Below, in pieces: positions 53,287 to 62,516 of a DNA stretch of 64,000 nucleotides (positions are counted from its first letter, which is position 1; the number at the start of each line of letters is the position of its first letter). Below the pieces are notes generated by a model, which worked only from the letters and a program-made list of their open reading frames with translations, made no database searches and was not told where the DNA came from. A program made the translations under genes and the position numbers. This stretch comes from Pseudomonadota bacterium (GTDB lineage: Bacteria; Pseudomonadota; Alphaproteobacteria; Rhizobiales; Rhizobiaceae): contig JAEWDP010000099.1 in NCBI GenBank assembly GCA_023390055.1, positions 1 to 64,000 of the forward strand. Reading direction: 5' to 3'.

Positions 53287-54792
53287 TTATGCCTTCGCGG
53301 CCTGGCTTTTGCGGTTGCGCACATATGCCATGATCGATGGCGCTGCCAGGGCCAGGATGGAGATGATGATCAGCGTCAATGAAATCGGTCTCGTGAAGAA
53401 CACCGACATGTCGCCCTGACTGATCGTCAGTGCACGCCTGAACTGCTGCTCCGCAAAGGGCCCGAGGATCATCCCGATGATGACGGGGCTTGTCGGGAAG
53501 TCATAGCGACGCATGAAGAAACCGGTGATCCCGATCCCGTAGAGGAGGGCAAGGTCGAAGACCGACTGGCTTATGCCGTAAGTTCCGATCGTCGCAAACA
53601 GCAGGATGCCGGCATAGAGGTACGGCGTTGGGATTTTGAGGACCTGGACCCAGAGGCCAACCAGCGGCAGGTTGAGGACCAGGAGAAGGATGTTGCCGAT
53701 ATAGAGGCTGGCGATCAGTCCCCAGACGAGATCTGGCTGGGTGACGAGCAGTTGCGGTCCCGGATTGATGCCATAGCTCTGGAATGCCGACAGCATGATC
53801 GCAGCTGTGGCCGATGTCGGAAGCCCAAGCGTCAGGAGCGGCACGAAAACGCCAGCCGCCGAAGCGTTGTTGGCAGCTTCCGGTCCTGCTACGCCTTCTA
53901 TCGCACCATCTCCGAATTCCTCGGGGTGCTTGGAAAATCTCTTCTCCATGAAATAGGACAGGAAGGTCGGGATTTCTGCACCGCCAGCAGGCATCGCACC
54001 GATCGGAAAGCCGATGAATGCGCCACGCAACCAGGGTTTCCAGGACCTCGCCCAGTCGCTCTTCGTCATCCAGAGCGAACCTTTGATGGGAATGATCTCT
54101 TCTTTCGTTGCCCGATAACGGGACGCCAGATGCAGCGTTTCGCCGATTGCAAAGAGGCCGACACAGACGATGACGACATCAATCCCGTCGAGCAGTGCCA
54201 TCTGGCCAAAGGCAAACCGGGCCTGACCCGTTTGCAGATCCACACCGACGAGGCCGATGAGAAGACCGAGCGCAAGGGCAGTGAGCCCCCGTATGACCGA
54301 GGATCCGAGGACTGCCGACACAGTGACGAAGGCAAGCAGCATCAGCGAGAAATAGTCGGCGGGCGAGAAGGTCAGTGCGAACTTGACGATGACGGGCGCA
54401 AGGAGCGTTATTCCCACGACGCCAAGCGTTCCGGCAATGAAGGAGCCGATCGCGGCGGTTGCGAGGGCCGGGCCGCCGCGTCCCTTCTTCGCCATCTTGT
54501 GACCCTCTAGAGCGGTGACGATGGTCGCACTTTCGCCGGGTGTATTGATGAGGATCGATGTCGTGGAGCCTCCGAACATCGCGCCAAAATAGATGCCTGC
54601 AAACAGGATGAATGCTGCAGTCGGCTCGACCTGAAAGGTGATCGGCAACAACATGGCGATTGTGAGTGCCGGGCCAAGGCCCGGGAGCACGCCGACAAAG
54701 GTTCCAAGCGTAACGCCGACCAGGCCCCACATGAGGTTGATCGGGGTCAGCGCGACGGAGAACCCGTGGGCGAGTGAAATAAATGCGTCCAT
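53287..54792 (-). CDS. tctA: Tripartite tricarboxylate transporter, large membrane subunit TctA
   Basis: This 501-residue protein has about 11-12 membrane helices with the two repeated family signatures GVLPGLGPALTIAMLLP and GFPIGAMPAGGAEIPTF, plus NNASAAGVFVPLLTLGLP. It is the permease of TctABC systems that import tricarboxylates or other organic acids. Its ATG overlaps the tctB stop by one base. It is last of the uptake genes and followed by a strong hairpin. Confidence 0.96.
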   Translation of the reverse strand: MDAFISLAHGFSVALTPINLMWGLVGVTLGTFVGVLPGLGPALTIAMLLPITFQVEPTAAFILFAGIYFGAMFGGSTTSILINTPGESATIVTALEGHKMAKKGRGGPALATAAIGSFIAGTLGVVGITLLAPVIVKFALTFSPADYFSLMLLAFVTVSAVLGSSVIRGLTALALGLLIGLVGVDLQTGQARFAFGQMALLDGIDVVIVCVGLFAIGETLHLASRYRATKEEIIPIKGSLWMTKSDWARSWKPWLRGAFIGFPIGAMPAGGAEIPTFLSYFMEKRFSKHPEEFGDGAIEGVAGPEAANNASAAGVFVPLLTLGLPTSATAAIMLSAFQSYGINPGPQLLVTQPDLVWGLIASLYIGNILLLVLNLPLVGLWVQVLKIPTPYLYAGILLFATIGTYGISQSVFDLALLYGIGITGFFMRRYDFPTSPVIIGMILGPFAEQQFRRALTISQGDMSVFFTRPISLTLIIISILALAAPSIMAYVRNRKSQAAKA

Positions 54793-55271
54793 CAGAAGAA
54801 ATCCTCAATCAACCCGCCACCCATGCGCAGGTCGAGCACGCGTGCAAAGCCGTAATAGGCAAGCAATGCCAGTGAAAACCCGACGATTGCCGCGAGCCAC
54901 AATCGCCTGCTTCCGAACGCCTTTGCGACCAGGATGAACATTGCCGTTGATGCGAGTATGAAGCCAATATGGCCGATCAGCACGAGATTGACGGCAAGCC
55001 CCGCGAAAACCCAGCCCATGGGCACCAGGTCCGGCTTCGGGGTTTCGGCATCATTTGCCTCGCATTGCCAGTTCTGGGTGAGGACATCACGCAAGAGGAA
55101 GCCCCCGAGGACAAGCAGCAGGACGCCGACTGCATAGGGGAACACTGTTGGCCCTACCTTGGCGTAGGACGGCGGAACGGAGATTTGCGTGGTCACGAAG
55201 ACCACGCCAATCCCGAGTGCGATGACGCCAAGCGCCACCACATGCAGCTCGAAGTTTCCAGGCCGGGACAT
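54792..55271 (-). CDS. tctB: Tripartite tricarboxylate transporter, small membrane subunit TctB
   Basis: This 159-residue protein has four membrane helices: VVALGVIALGIGVVFV, TVFPYAVGVLLLVLGGFLL, VFAGLAVNLVLIGHIGFI and LWLAAIVGFSLALLAYYGFARVL. It is the small subunit that pairs with TctA. The ATG at 55271 is seven bases after the tctC stop. A longer frame to 55418 lies inside tctC. Confidence 0.92.
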   Translation of the reverse strand: MSRPGNFELHVVALGVIALGIGVVFVTTQISVPPSYAKVGPTVFPYAVGVLLLVLGGFLLRDVLTQNWQCEANDAETPKPDLVPMGWVFAGLAVNLVLIGHIGFILASTAMFILVAKAFGSRRLWLAAIVGFSLALLAYYGFARVLDLRMGGGLIEDFF

Positions 55272-55278
55272 GGTTTTC

Positions 55279-56244
55279 TCAGGCCAGGCCAAGGTCTTTG
55301 AGAATCCCGGCGATACGCTGGGTATCCTCTTCAAGATACTTCGCGAACTCGTCGCCAGCCAGGAACAGCCGCGTCCACGAGCGGGTCGCCAGCTCGTTCT
55401 GCCACTTTTCCGAAGCATCCATCTGGGTCATGAGGTCGACCAGCTTGGCCTTCTGTTCATCGGAAAGATCCGGACCACCAAAGACAGCGCGCCAGTTCAA
55501 CAGCTCGACATCGAGGCCTTGCTCCTTGATGGTTGCGACATCAATTCCCTCGACACGCTCCGGTGCCGATATGGCAATTGCACGCAGGTTTCCGGCCGCA
55601 ACCTGCTCGGAGAATTCACCCCAGCCGGACACGCCGCAGGTTACCTGGTTGCCAAGGAGCGCTGCGAGGGCTTCGCCGCCGCCTGCGAACGCGACATAGG
55701 AGACCTTGATCGGGTCGACACCAGCGGCCTTGGCCACCAGACCGGCAAGAATATGGTCGCTGCCGCCCGCTGATCCGCCGGCCCACGAGACTGCGCCGAC
55801 ATCGGCCTTGAGAGCGTCGACGAGATCGGTCAGGTTCTGGATGGGGGATGCTGCCGGAACGACGATTGTGATGTATTCACCGGTGAGCCGTGCAATTGGC
55901 GTGACCGCGCTTAGGTCGACCGGGGACTTGTTGGAGATGATCGCCCCGACCATCACCATCCCGCCGGTCATCAGTGCATTGCCGTCACCCTTGTGCTGGT
56001 TGACGAATTGCGGCAGGCCGATCGTGCCGCCTGCACCGCCCACATTGGTGATGCGCGAGCTGCCGATCAGGTTGTTGTCTCTCAATGCTGCATCCATGAC
56101 ACGGGCTGTCTGGTCCCAGCCACCTCCTGGTGCTGCCGGAACGAAGATGTCCAGCTTGTCGATAGCCTGTGCCTGAGCAAATTGCGGCATAGACAGCATC
56201 AAGGTTGCAATCCCCGCGGATGCCATAAACTCACGACGATTCAT
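55279..56244 (-). CDS. tctC: Tripartite tricarboxylate transporter binding protein TctC
   Basis: The 321-residue Bug/TctC-type periplasmic protein has an export signal with basic start (MNRREF, then hydrophobic to AQA), the ligand-loop motif FVPAAPGGGWDQTARVM and AGGSAGGSDHILAGLVAKAAG. It binds an organic acid and presents it to TctAB. GGAGGAAACTGAA precedes the ATG. It belongs to the same leftward unit as the CoA transferase upstream (135-base gap). Confidence 0.94.
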   Translation of the reverse strand: MNRREFMASAGIATLMLSMPQFAQAQAIDKLDIFVPAAPGGGWDQTARVMDAALRDNNLIGSSRITNVGGAGGTIGLPQFVNQHKGDGNALMTGGMVMVGAIISNKSPVDLSAVTPIARLTGEYITIVVPAASPIQNLTDLVDALKADVGAVSWAGGSAGGSDHILAGLVAKAAGVDPIKVSYVAFAGGGEALAALLGNQVTCGVSGWGEFSEQVAAGNLRAIAISAPERVEGIDVATIKEQGLDVELLNWRAVFGGPDLSDEQKAKLVDLMTQMDASEKWQNELATRSWTRLFLAGDEFAKYLEEDTQRIAGILKDLGLA

Positions 56245-56378
56245 TTCAGTTTCCTCCCACGTTGCGGGCATGATTGCCCATTCAGGAATATCGGGTCGCA
56301 AATGTCATGAACACATGTTGTGACCATATCTGATGGCCGCCGTACCCGGCGGCAGTTTCTTCTTAACACGGCCGCCTG

Positions 56379-57608
56379 CTACGGGTTCTTCGTTTCATCA
56401 TGGCCTGGGATGATACCTTCGGCAACCATACGGTCGATATCTGCATCACTGTAGCCAAGTTCACGCAGAACCGGGGCGCTATGTTCACCGCATCTTGGAA
56501 TATTCAGTCTCAGACCGAGGCGCTTTCCGTTAAAGTCGATCGGCAGTGTCGGAACCCTTGTTGGCGTGCCGTCATCAAGGACGATGTCGACCATCCCTCC
56601 CGGCTGGTTGACGTGAGGATCATCGAAGAGATCCTCGGGTTTGGCAATAGGTGCATAAGGCAGGCCGATTTCTTCGCAGCGTGCAAGCGCGTCGGAAAGA
56701 GGCAAGGAGGCAAAGATTGCCCTGATGACGGGCATGAAGTCCGCCCGGTTTTGAACCCGGTTCGCATTTGTCTTGAGGTTTGGTTTGCTCAAAAGCTCGT
56801 TAAGTCCGAATGACCGGCAAAATGCAGCCCATTGGGTGTCGCTGACAACGCCCACGAATATTTGCTTGTCGTCTGCGGTATCGAAGAGATCATAGACTGC
56901 CCAGGCAGAAACCCGCTCTGGAAGCGGTGCAGCCGGTGTCCCCGTGACGATCTTTTGAAGCATGTGCTGGGCGACGAGAAACACGTTGTTTTCGAACAGG
57001 GCACTGCGGACCTGCTGGCCCTTGCCTGTCTTTGCCCGTTCCTGAAGTGATGCCAGGATCGCAATCGCGGCAAACATCCCGCCCATGACGTCGTTGACGG
57101 ATGCGCCGGCACGTAACGGACGCCCGGTCGGTCCTGTCATATAGGCGAGACCGCCCATCATCTGGACAACCTCGTCAAGCGCTGCACGGTGTTCGTAAGG
57201 CCCGGATAAAAATCCCTTCAGCGAGCAGTAGATCAGGCCGGGGTTGTTCGTGCGCAGATCCTCATAACCGAGCCCGAGCCTGTCCATCGCGCCCGGACGA
57301 AAATTCTCGATCAGAATATCCGCGCTGTCGATCAGCTTTCGAACGGCTTCATTTCCGTCCTTCGATTTCAGGTCCACGACCAGGCTTCGCTTGTTGCGAT
57401 TGAAGGTGGGAAAGAAGCCCGCGCCCGATCCATTGAGCCGCCTGGTATTGTCACCATCGGGAAAGGGTTCGACCTTGATCACGTCGGCTCCGAGATCGGC
57501 CAGGATCATGCCGCAGCTTGGGCCCATGATCATATGGGAAAATTCCACGACCCGCATTCCGGCAAGCGGCAGATCTCCATTGTCTTTCAAGCTATCCAAC
57601 AGTTCCAT
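56379..57608 (-). CDS. CaiB/BaiF (type III) CoA transferase of the tct cluster
   Basis: This 409-residue enzyme shows MGPSCGMILADLGADVIKVE, NRNKRSLVVDLK, LIENFRPGAMDRLGLGYEDL and AALDEVVQMMGGLAYMTG, where the Asp matches the catalytic residue of the family. It would move CoA to the acid imported by TctABC, probably from succinyl-CoA. Relatives include succinyl-CoA:hydroxymethylglutarate and itaconate/citramalate transferases, which suits the lyase encoded divergently. A palindromic operator lies nine bases before the start. Confidence 0.93.
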   Translation of the reverse strand: MELLDSLKDNGDLPLAGMRVVEFSHMIMGPSCGMILADLGADVIKVEPFPDGDNTRRLNGSGAGFFPTFNRNKRSLVVDLKSKDGNEAVRKLIDSADILIENFRPGAMDRLGLGYEDLRTNNPGLIYCSLKGFLSGPYEHRAALDEVVQMMGGLAYMTGPTGRPLRAGASVNDVMGGMFAAIAILASLQERAKTGKGQQVRSALFENNVFLVAQHMLQKIVTGTPAAPLPERVSAWAVYDLFDTADDKQIFVGVVSDTQWAAFCRSFGLNELLSKPNLKTNANRVQNRADFMPVIRAIFASLPLSDALARCEEIGLPYAPIAKPEDLFDDPHVNQPGGMVDIVLDDGTPTRVPTLPIDFNGKRLGLRLNIPRCGEHSAPVLRELGYSDADIDRMVAEGIIPGHDETKNP

Positions 57609-57616
57609 TCCATAAT

Positions 57617-57631
57617 TTCTGTCTAACAGAA
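57617..57631. promoter_or_regulatory. Palindromic operator, copy 1 (IclR type)
   Basis: TTCTGTCTAACAGAA has 6-base inverted arms TTCTGT/ACAGAA around CTA. It lies between the CoA transferase start and its promoter, where binding would block transcription. Confidence 0.75.
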
Positions 57632-57817
57632 TTAATTTCTATTGATTCAAGAATGCAAGGGCGAGAAATGGGAGTCAAGTGCATTCCATGCTGCGACGCA
57701 CCAATGTCGGCTGCAATTTACTCATTATTTTGTTGGCTCGCGGATGACACACGCATCCAATTTACGCCGCAGTATCGCGATTGACTGGTGATGGAAAACG
57801 AACATAATAGAAATATA

Positions 57818-57832
57818 TTCTGTCTAACAGAA
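57818..57832. promoter_or_regulatory. Palindromic operator, copy 2 (IclR type)
   Basis: It is an exact second copy of TTCTGTCTAACAGAA. It ends two bases before the AAGGAGG ribosome site (57835-57841) of the lyase gene. Two identical 15-base palindromes, one at each divergent start, are very unlikely by chance. Confidence 0.78.
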
Positions 57833-57848
57833 GTAAGGAGGTTGACCG

Positions 57849-58781
57849 ATGGAACGCAATGATCCGGACATCATGATCAGCGAGGTCGGTCCTCGGGATG
57901 GACTGCAGAGCATCAAACGCACGATGGCGACGGCGCGGAAGGTGGAATGGATCAGGGCGCTTTTTGATGCGGGGCTCAGGGAAATCGAAGTCGGATCGTT
58001 TGTGTCGCCGAGACTGCTGCCGCAAATGGCCGATTGCGGCGAAGTCGTCCAGTCACTTCTTGATCTGGACGGGCTGACTGTTCAGGCGCTTGTGCCCAAC
58101 CTCAAGGGTGCACAGGCGGCCTTTGCCGCGAAAACCCACAAGATCACGATACCCGTATCGGCATCACAGGCCCACAGCAAAGCCAACATAAACAGGACAG
58201 TGGAAGAGGCCGTGGACGATGTGAGACGCATCGTTGAATTCAGACGCACGCTTCCAGATGGCTACAAACCTGGTGTCGAGGTCGGAATTTCGACCGCTTT
58301 CGGCTGCACGATCGAAGGCCAGATTTCCGAAGACTGGGTCATTGACCTTGCACGATTGCTTGCAGATGCAGGAGCCGACAATGTCGGTCTTTCCGATACG
58401 ACCGGATATGGCAATCCGGCCCAGGTGAAACGTTTGTTTACCCGTCTTCACGCTGAGCTCGGCGACAAGGCAGGTGGCGCCCACTTCCACAATACAAGAG
58501 GGCAGGGGCTGGCCAATGTAGTGGCAGCGCTCGAGGTGGGTGTGACGACATTTGATTCGTCCCAGGCAGGCCTTGGAGGATGCCCGTATGCACCGGGTGC
58601 GACTGGCAATATCGTGACGGAAGATCTGGTATTCATGCTGGAGGCCATGGGTCTTAAAACGGGTGTCGACCTGGATAGGCTCGTCGCAGCACGACCGATC
58701 ATACTTTCCGGTCTCCCTGGCGAGGCGCTCTATGGCCATGTCCCGGATGCCGGACTTCCAAAGGGTTTTCGATATGCGTAA
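57849..58781 (+). CDS. Hydroxymethylglutaryl-CoA lyase-like enzyme
   Basis: This 310-residue TIM-barrel lyase has the metal and catalytic residues of the HMG-CoA lyase family: EVGPRDGLQ (Arg-Asp), HFHNTRGQGLAN (two His ligands) and the glycine loop GLGGCPYAPGATGN with the active-site Cys. HMG-CoA lyase splits HMG-CoA into acetyl-CoA and acetoacetate. Some relatives cleave citramalyl-CoA instead. It has an AAGGAGG ribosome site and a palindromic operator just upstream, and lies opposite the CoA transferase. Confidence 0.93.
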   Translation: MERNDPDIMISEVGPRDGLQSIKRTMATARKVEWIRALFDAGLREIEVGSFVSPRLLPQMADCGEVVQSLLDLDGLTVQALVPNLKGAQAAFAAKTHKITIPVSASQAHSKANINRTVEEAVDDVRRIVEFRRTLPDGYKPGVEVGISTAFGCTIEGQISEDWVIDLARLLADAGADNVGLSDTTGYGNPAQVKRLFTRLHAELGDKAGGAHFHNTRGQGLANVVAALEVGVTTFDSSQAGLGGCPYAPGATGNIVTEDLVFMLEAMGLKTGVDLDRLVAARPIILSGLPGEALYGHVPDAGLPKGFRYA

Positions 58782-58919
58782 CGTCTTTTCTGTCCCAAGG
58801 GATGGGGCTTTGTCGCACAGGACGGCGCATCCACGTTTAGCACCATTTCATACTGCAGACGACAAGGACATGTGGCTGCTGTCCGGCCTGAATGCCGGCG
58901 ATTTCGCACGGGACGCACG

Positions 58920-59321
58920 ATGAGCAGTTCGCAATGGATTGAAGAAGACGATGACGGTTTCATCGGGCTTGTCGGGCCGTTACTGCGGCAGCCGTCCACC
59001 GATAATGTCGGACGTTTTCGTTTCCATGCGCAGGCCAAGCATGCCAACCGGGCAGGATTTGTCCATGGCGGAATGCTGATGACGGCGGCGGATCGGTCGA
59101 TGGGGCGAACGGCGCGCATGGAAAAGGTGGATCGAAGTCAGGCGACAGCTCAGTTTGCCATGCAGTTTTTCGAGCCGGTCAGGATCGGTGAGATTGTGGA
59201 TATTGTCTGCACTCCTGTACGTCAAACACGTCATCTCGTATTCATGCAGGGTGATCTTTTCGTCGAAAGCCGGAAGGTGGCAAGCGCTCAAGGCGTGTGG
59301 AAGATCATAGGCAGAGCGTGA
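58920..59321 (+). CDS. PaaI-type hotdog thioesterase
   Basis: This 133-residue hotdog-fold protein shows the PaaI/YdiI pattern HANRAGFVHGGMLMTAADRSMG, with the HGG motif on the central helix, and QFFEPVRIGEIVDI. It probably hydrolyses a CoA thioester and so could rescue dead-end CoA esters of the pathway around it. The ATG at 58920 follows ACGGGACG. An upstream extension to 58872 is not conserved. Confidence 0.85.
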   Translation: MSSSQWIEEDDDGFIGLVGPLLRQPSTDNVGRFRFHAQAKHANRAGFVHGGMLMTAADRSMGRTARMEKVDRSQATAQFAMQFFEPVRIGEIVDIVCTPVRQTRHLVFMQGDLFVESRKVASAQGVWKIIGRA

Positions 59322-59423
59322 AATTGAAGCACAGGACAAAAGTCGCGGCATATCCTCGGTGATTGTGTTGCGCCACGGCGTGCATCCATTGCCATTATGC
59401 AGCCCACAGAACGGAGATTTTGC

Positions 59424-60116
59424 ATGGCCCCCCATAAGGAACAGAAGGTGGAGGCTGTCGAACGCGCATTGACGATCCTGGAGGCGTTCGGCGAAAACGA
59501 ACACAAGCTCACATTGAATGAGCTGTCGCAAAAGACAGGCTTCTATCCAAGCACGATCCTGCGACTGGCGGCCTCGCTCGAGCGGTTCGGATATCTCCAT
59601 CGTGAAGCGGATGGCCGGTTTCGACTGGGCTCCTCGCTTTACAGACTTGGCAATCAGTATCAGCGTACCTTCAATCTCTCCGACTATGTGAGGCCGGTGC
59701 TGCGCGACCTGGTCGATACGACAAAGGAGACCGCTGCCTTTTACATCAAGGATGGAAATGAGCGCATCTGCCTGTTTCGTCATCACGCGGATCGCATTTT
59801 CCGGCATTATCTGGAGGAAGGCGCTTCCTTGACGCTTGAAAAGGGCGCGACCGCGCGCGTTCTCATGGCATTTACCGGAGAGCCCGGACTGTTTTATGAC
59901 GATATCCGTGACAAGGGATACTACATCTCGCTCGGGGAAAGAGACCCTGACACCGGTGCAATCGGGGTGCCGGTCTTCGGTGTTGGGCAGGCCCTCATAG
60001 GAGCCCTTGGCCTGACCGTCCAGATGCAGAGGTTCACGCCTGAAAAGCAGATTGTCCACCTCCAGGCCCTCACTCAGGCCGCCAACGATTTATCGCGCAA
60101 GCTCGGCGCGCATTGA
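59424..60116 (+). CDS. IclR-family transcriptional regulator
   Basis: The 230-residue regulator has an N-terminal winged helix (VERALTILEAFGENEHKLTLNELSQKTGFYPSTILRLAASLERFGYL) and the IclR effector domain with its ligand cavity. It probably binds the two TTCTGTCTAACAGAA palindromes and responds to the imported acid or its CoA ester. An ATG at 59397 is an alternative, but 59424 has ACGGAG upstream. It closes the rightward arm of the cluster. Confidence 0.92.
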   Translation: MAPHKEQKVEAVERALTILEAFGENEHKLTLNELSQKTGFYPSTILRLAASLERFGYLHREADGRFRLGSSLYRLGNQYQRTFNLSDYVRPVLRDLVDTTKETAAFYIKDGNERICLFRHHADRIFRHYLEEGASLTLEKGATARVLMAFTGEPGLFYDDIRDKGYYISLGERDPDTGAIGVPVFGVGQALIGALGLTVQMQRFTPEKQIVHLQALTQAANDLSRKLGAH

Positions 60117-60364
60117 GACGAGCATTGGAATAGGTCGGACGATTTTTCGCCTCCGGCGTGGTTTCCGCATTCATGCTGATGCCCCCGGCGCGAGCTCTTC
60201 CCGTGATGGAAGAACACACCGTTTGTCGGCTTGAGCGACATAGGCGGTAGCTCGAAACGTCGATCGAGAATTTTAAAAAACTTTATTATTACAACAATTT
60301 AACTTTCATTTCGGTCGGCGTTCTGACACACCGGAGGGGTGTTTTAATCATGGAGGTCTATGCC

Positions 60365-60559
60365 ATGAACTGGCTGCTGACAGCTGTCATCAGCGCAGCG
60401 ATAATCGTGGCCGTTGCGACTATTTTTTACTGTGGACTTGTTGATGCCTATGTCCTCTTCGGCGTCGGTAGTCCGCTGGTACAGGCACCGCCTGAACACG
60501 CCATGCGTCAAGGTTTCAATTGCCTCGCTGCATCGGCTAGTGGTGAAGTACACGTATAA
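60365..60559 (+). CDS. Small single-helix membrane protein of unknown function
   Basis: This 64-residue frame has a clear N-terminal membrane helix (WLLTAVISAAIIVAVATIFYC) and a polar tail without recognised motif. GGAGG at 60353-60357 precedes the ATG at 60365 by seven bases. It lies in an AT-richer, decayed stretch just before a broken toxin-like gene. It may be an accessory or immunity-type protein or a chance frame. Confidence 0.45.
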   Translation: MNWLLTAVISAAIIVAVATIFYCGLVDAYVLFGVGSPLVQAPPEHAMRQGFNCLAASASGEVHV

Positions 60560-60633
60560 AACAGAACGCATAGGTCAAAAGGGACGAATCGTAGTAACAA
60601 TCCATCGGGGCACGCTTCGACGAGGGCCGAGCG

Positions 60634-61421
60634 ATGGCGAACATTCTTGTTACTATTATACATTCGAAGATTTTCTATGCAGACAGCATCCAGACACTCA
60701 GGAATGTTGTCGGAACTGCAATAGGCAATGCAGGAATACCTGGCGGTTTCAACAGCATTACATATGCCACACTCACCGAACAGCAATTCATCCGTTTCAA
60801 GAATGCCGGGAAACGGCACCCTTCGAACTCAGGCAAAACGACACGTCCGGGTACAATCGTGACCGTCCTGATCGAACAACCGTTCCTGCACTGGAGAAGT
60901 GGGATGTCGATTCCTACGGTGAGTTGACGGGGGTGAGCGGCCCATGGGGCAATGGTAGTCTCACGAACCGCGATCACATGACAGCCAATAGCAGTAACCA
61001 GCTCCAGTTCCAGACAGGGACTTGGTCGGGCAATGCTGCGACAAGCGCACAGGTCAAGTCGGAGGGGCTGGCAATCACGGTCTCTGGTGAACATCATCGT
61101 CGGGCCAGCTATACGTATGGCGGTCGAACCCGGAAAAAGGACACGCCGGACGGTTCAACACGAATGAGGTACGGCGCGAATTACCCTACGCAGTCATTTC
61201 TGACAGAAACGAAAGAAATGCTCGATTGGAAGTCGTCACATCTAGGACGGAACAACCAGATCAAGAACACATTGCGCGTCGAAATGGTCGGTGGCTACAC
61301 CTACCTCTACAAGTTGGCGGTGAGCAGGAATTTAATCACGGCAACGGCAGTACATGATGCAACACTAGTAAACTATCTTGAGGCTGCCGCGAAAAACGAT
61401 GACGGCAATCCTAGGAGGTAG
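60634..61421 (+). pseudogene. Frameshifted gene, possible nuclease-type polymorphic toxin
   Basis: The first frame (60634 to about 60877) reads MANILVTIIHSKIFYADSIQ and continues to PGTIVTVLIEQ. From 60879 the neighbouring frame continues plausibly with TVPALEKWDVDSYGELTG, then NRDHMTANSSN, SGEHHRRASYTYGGRTRK and NTLRVEMVGGYTYLYKLAV to a stop at 61421. The DHM-SSN and EHHRRASYTYGGR patterns recall conserved blocks of nuclease-type toxin domains, but I cannot name a family. One inserted or deleted base near 60878 joins the frames. Base composition is AT-richer than the neighbours. No secretion or carrier domain is seen. Confidence 0.5.
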
Positions 61422-61520
61422 CATCCAAACCTCAAACTCGACAATCAGCGCCTGATCGCGCCCACGTGGTGACAGCCGCCTCAATATTGCTAATATCGAT
61501 CAGAAATGAAGGAGAAAGCG

Positions 61521-61823
61521 ATGTTCACTGGTTCGATCTGCAAGGCCGCCCGGGCAATTGTCGAGGTCAGCCGCGCAAAACTCGCCGCTCGAACCGGCAT
61601 CAAGCAGGCCATGATCGAGCGCTTTGAGCGCGGCATCGATACCCCCGATCAGAATACTCTGCACATTCTGCAGGCCGATCTGGAAGAACTCGGCGCGGTG
61701 TTCATTCCTGAAATGGGTTCCAACGGTGCCGGCGTCAGGCGGAAATTCAGCGCTTCTGTGACAGACCAGCTGCGAACCATGGTGGATGAAGGCGGTCCCG
61801 CAGCGTCTGACGCCGTACCTTGA
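61521..61823 (+). CDS. XRE-family helix-turn-helix protein
   Basis: The 100-residue protein has an XRE helix-turn-helix (AARAIVEVSRAKLAARTGIKQAMIERFERGIDTPDQNTLHILQADLEELGAVFI) followed by a short variable tail. The ATG at 61521 has AAGGAG upstream. The target is unknown. It follows the broken toxin-like gene, so it may be a former antitoxin or an unrelated regulator. Confidence 0.8.
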   Translation: MFTGSICKAARAIVEVSRAKLAARTGIKQAMIERFERGIDTPDQNTLHILQADLEELGAVFIPEMGSNGAGVRRKFSASVTDQLRTMVDEGGPAASDAVP

Positions 61824-62065
61824 CGTGTTGGCGCCGCCGTGAAGCCGGCAGTTGCCATCGGCGGAGGACGCCGCCATGCCGGGACCTGGCTATGCGAAGG
61901 CCGCGATTAGACCAGCGTTGTGGCATTGTCCTGGCTGTTCCTGTGCGGCAGGAGCAGATCTGGAACGTGCAACCGTCGATGTTTGCGGAGACTTTTCCAC
62001 GCTACCGCATGGGCAAAGGTGGTGTGGACCGGTGGCAAGGGTCGCACAGCTGCGACCCTGCAGCG

Positions 62066-62480
62066 TTATCCGTCGCTCAAGTGTGGCGGATTTTCGTGCC
62101 GAGAACCTTGAGGCACTCCCACATGAAGGCGACAACGCTCGTCCAGCCCTTTGCCGACACCATCGTGCCATCGACGAACGCTTCTTTCGGCTCGACGTCA
62201 ATATAGGTTCCGCCGACCGCCGCGACTTCGAGGGGCACACGCACCGAGGCCAGCAACTTTCCGGCTCTTCAGCACACCCGGAACCGCCATTAGGAATCTG
62301 CACGCCATGGCAGATGGCGAAGATCTGTTTTCTGGTGTAGTGGAAATATTGCACCATGGCCTGGATGCGGGGATCGGTGCGGATGTACTCGGGTCCGCGG
62401 CCACCGGCGGCGTAGACGGCGTCATGGCTGTCGAATTCGGCTTCTGCCTCGGGTGGCCGAAGCTGAATGAATGCTGTCTG
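62066..62480 (-). pseudogene. DJ-1/PfpI family gene with two frameshifts, 5'-truncated
   Basis: Three minus-strand frames carry successive parts of one protein. They read SHDAVYAAGGRGPEY with the nucleophile stretch QIFAICHGVQI, then AVPGVLKSRKVAGLGACAP, then VAAVGGTYIDVEPKEAFVD ending WECLKVLGTKIRH with TAA at 62066. Breaks lie near 62292 and 62230. The N-terminal part of the fold is missing before about 62480. Confidence 0.8.
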
Positions 62481-62516
62481 AATTAAACCGCGCTACAATC
62501 CCGAAAGCCGCGACAG

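Noticed and set aside
60414..60878. First part of the 335-codon frame in the toxin-like region
   Set aside because: Before 60879 this frame is Arg/Cys/His-rich and unlike a protein, while the frame from 60634 is protein-like. Only the part after 60879 belongs to the gene.
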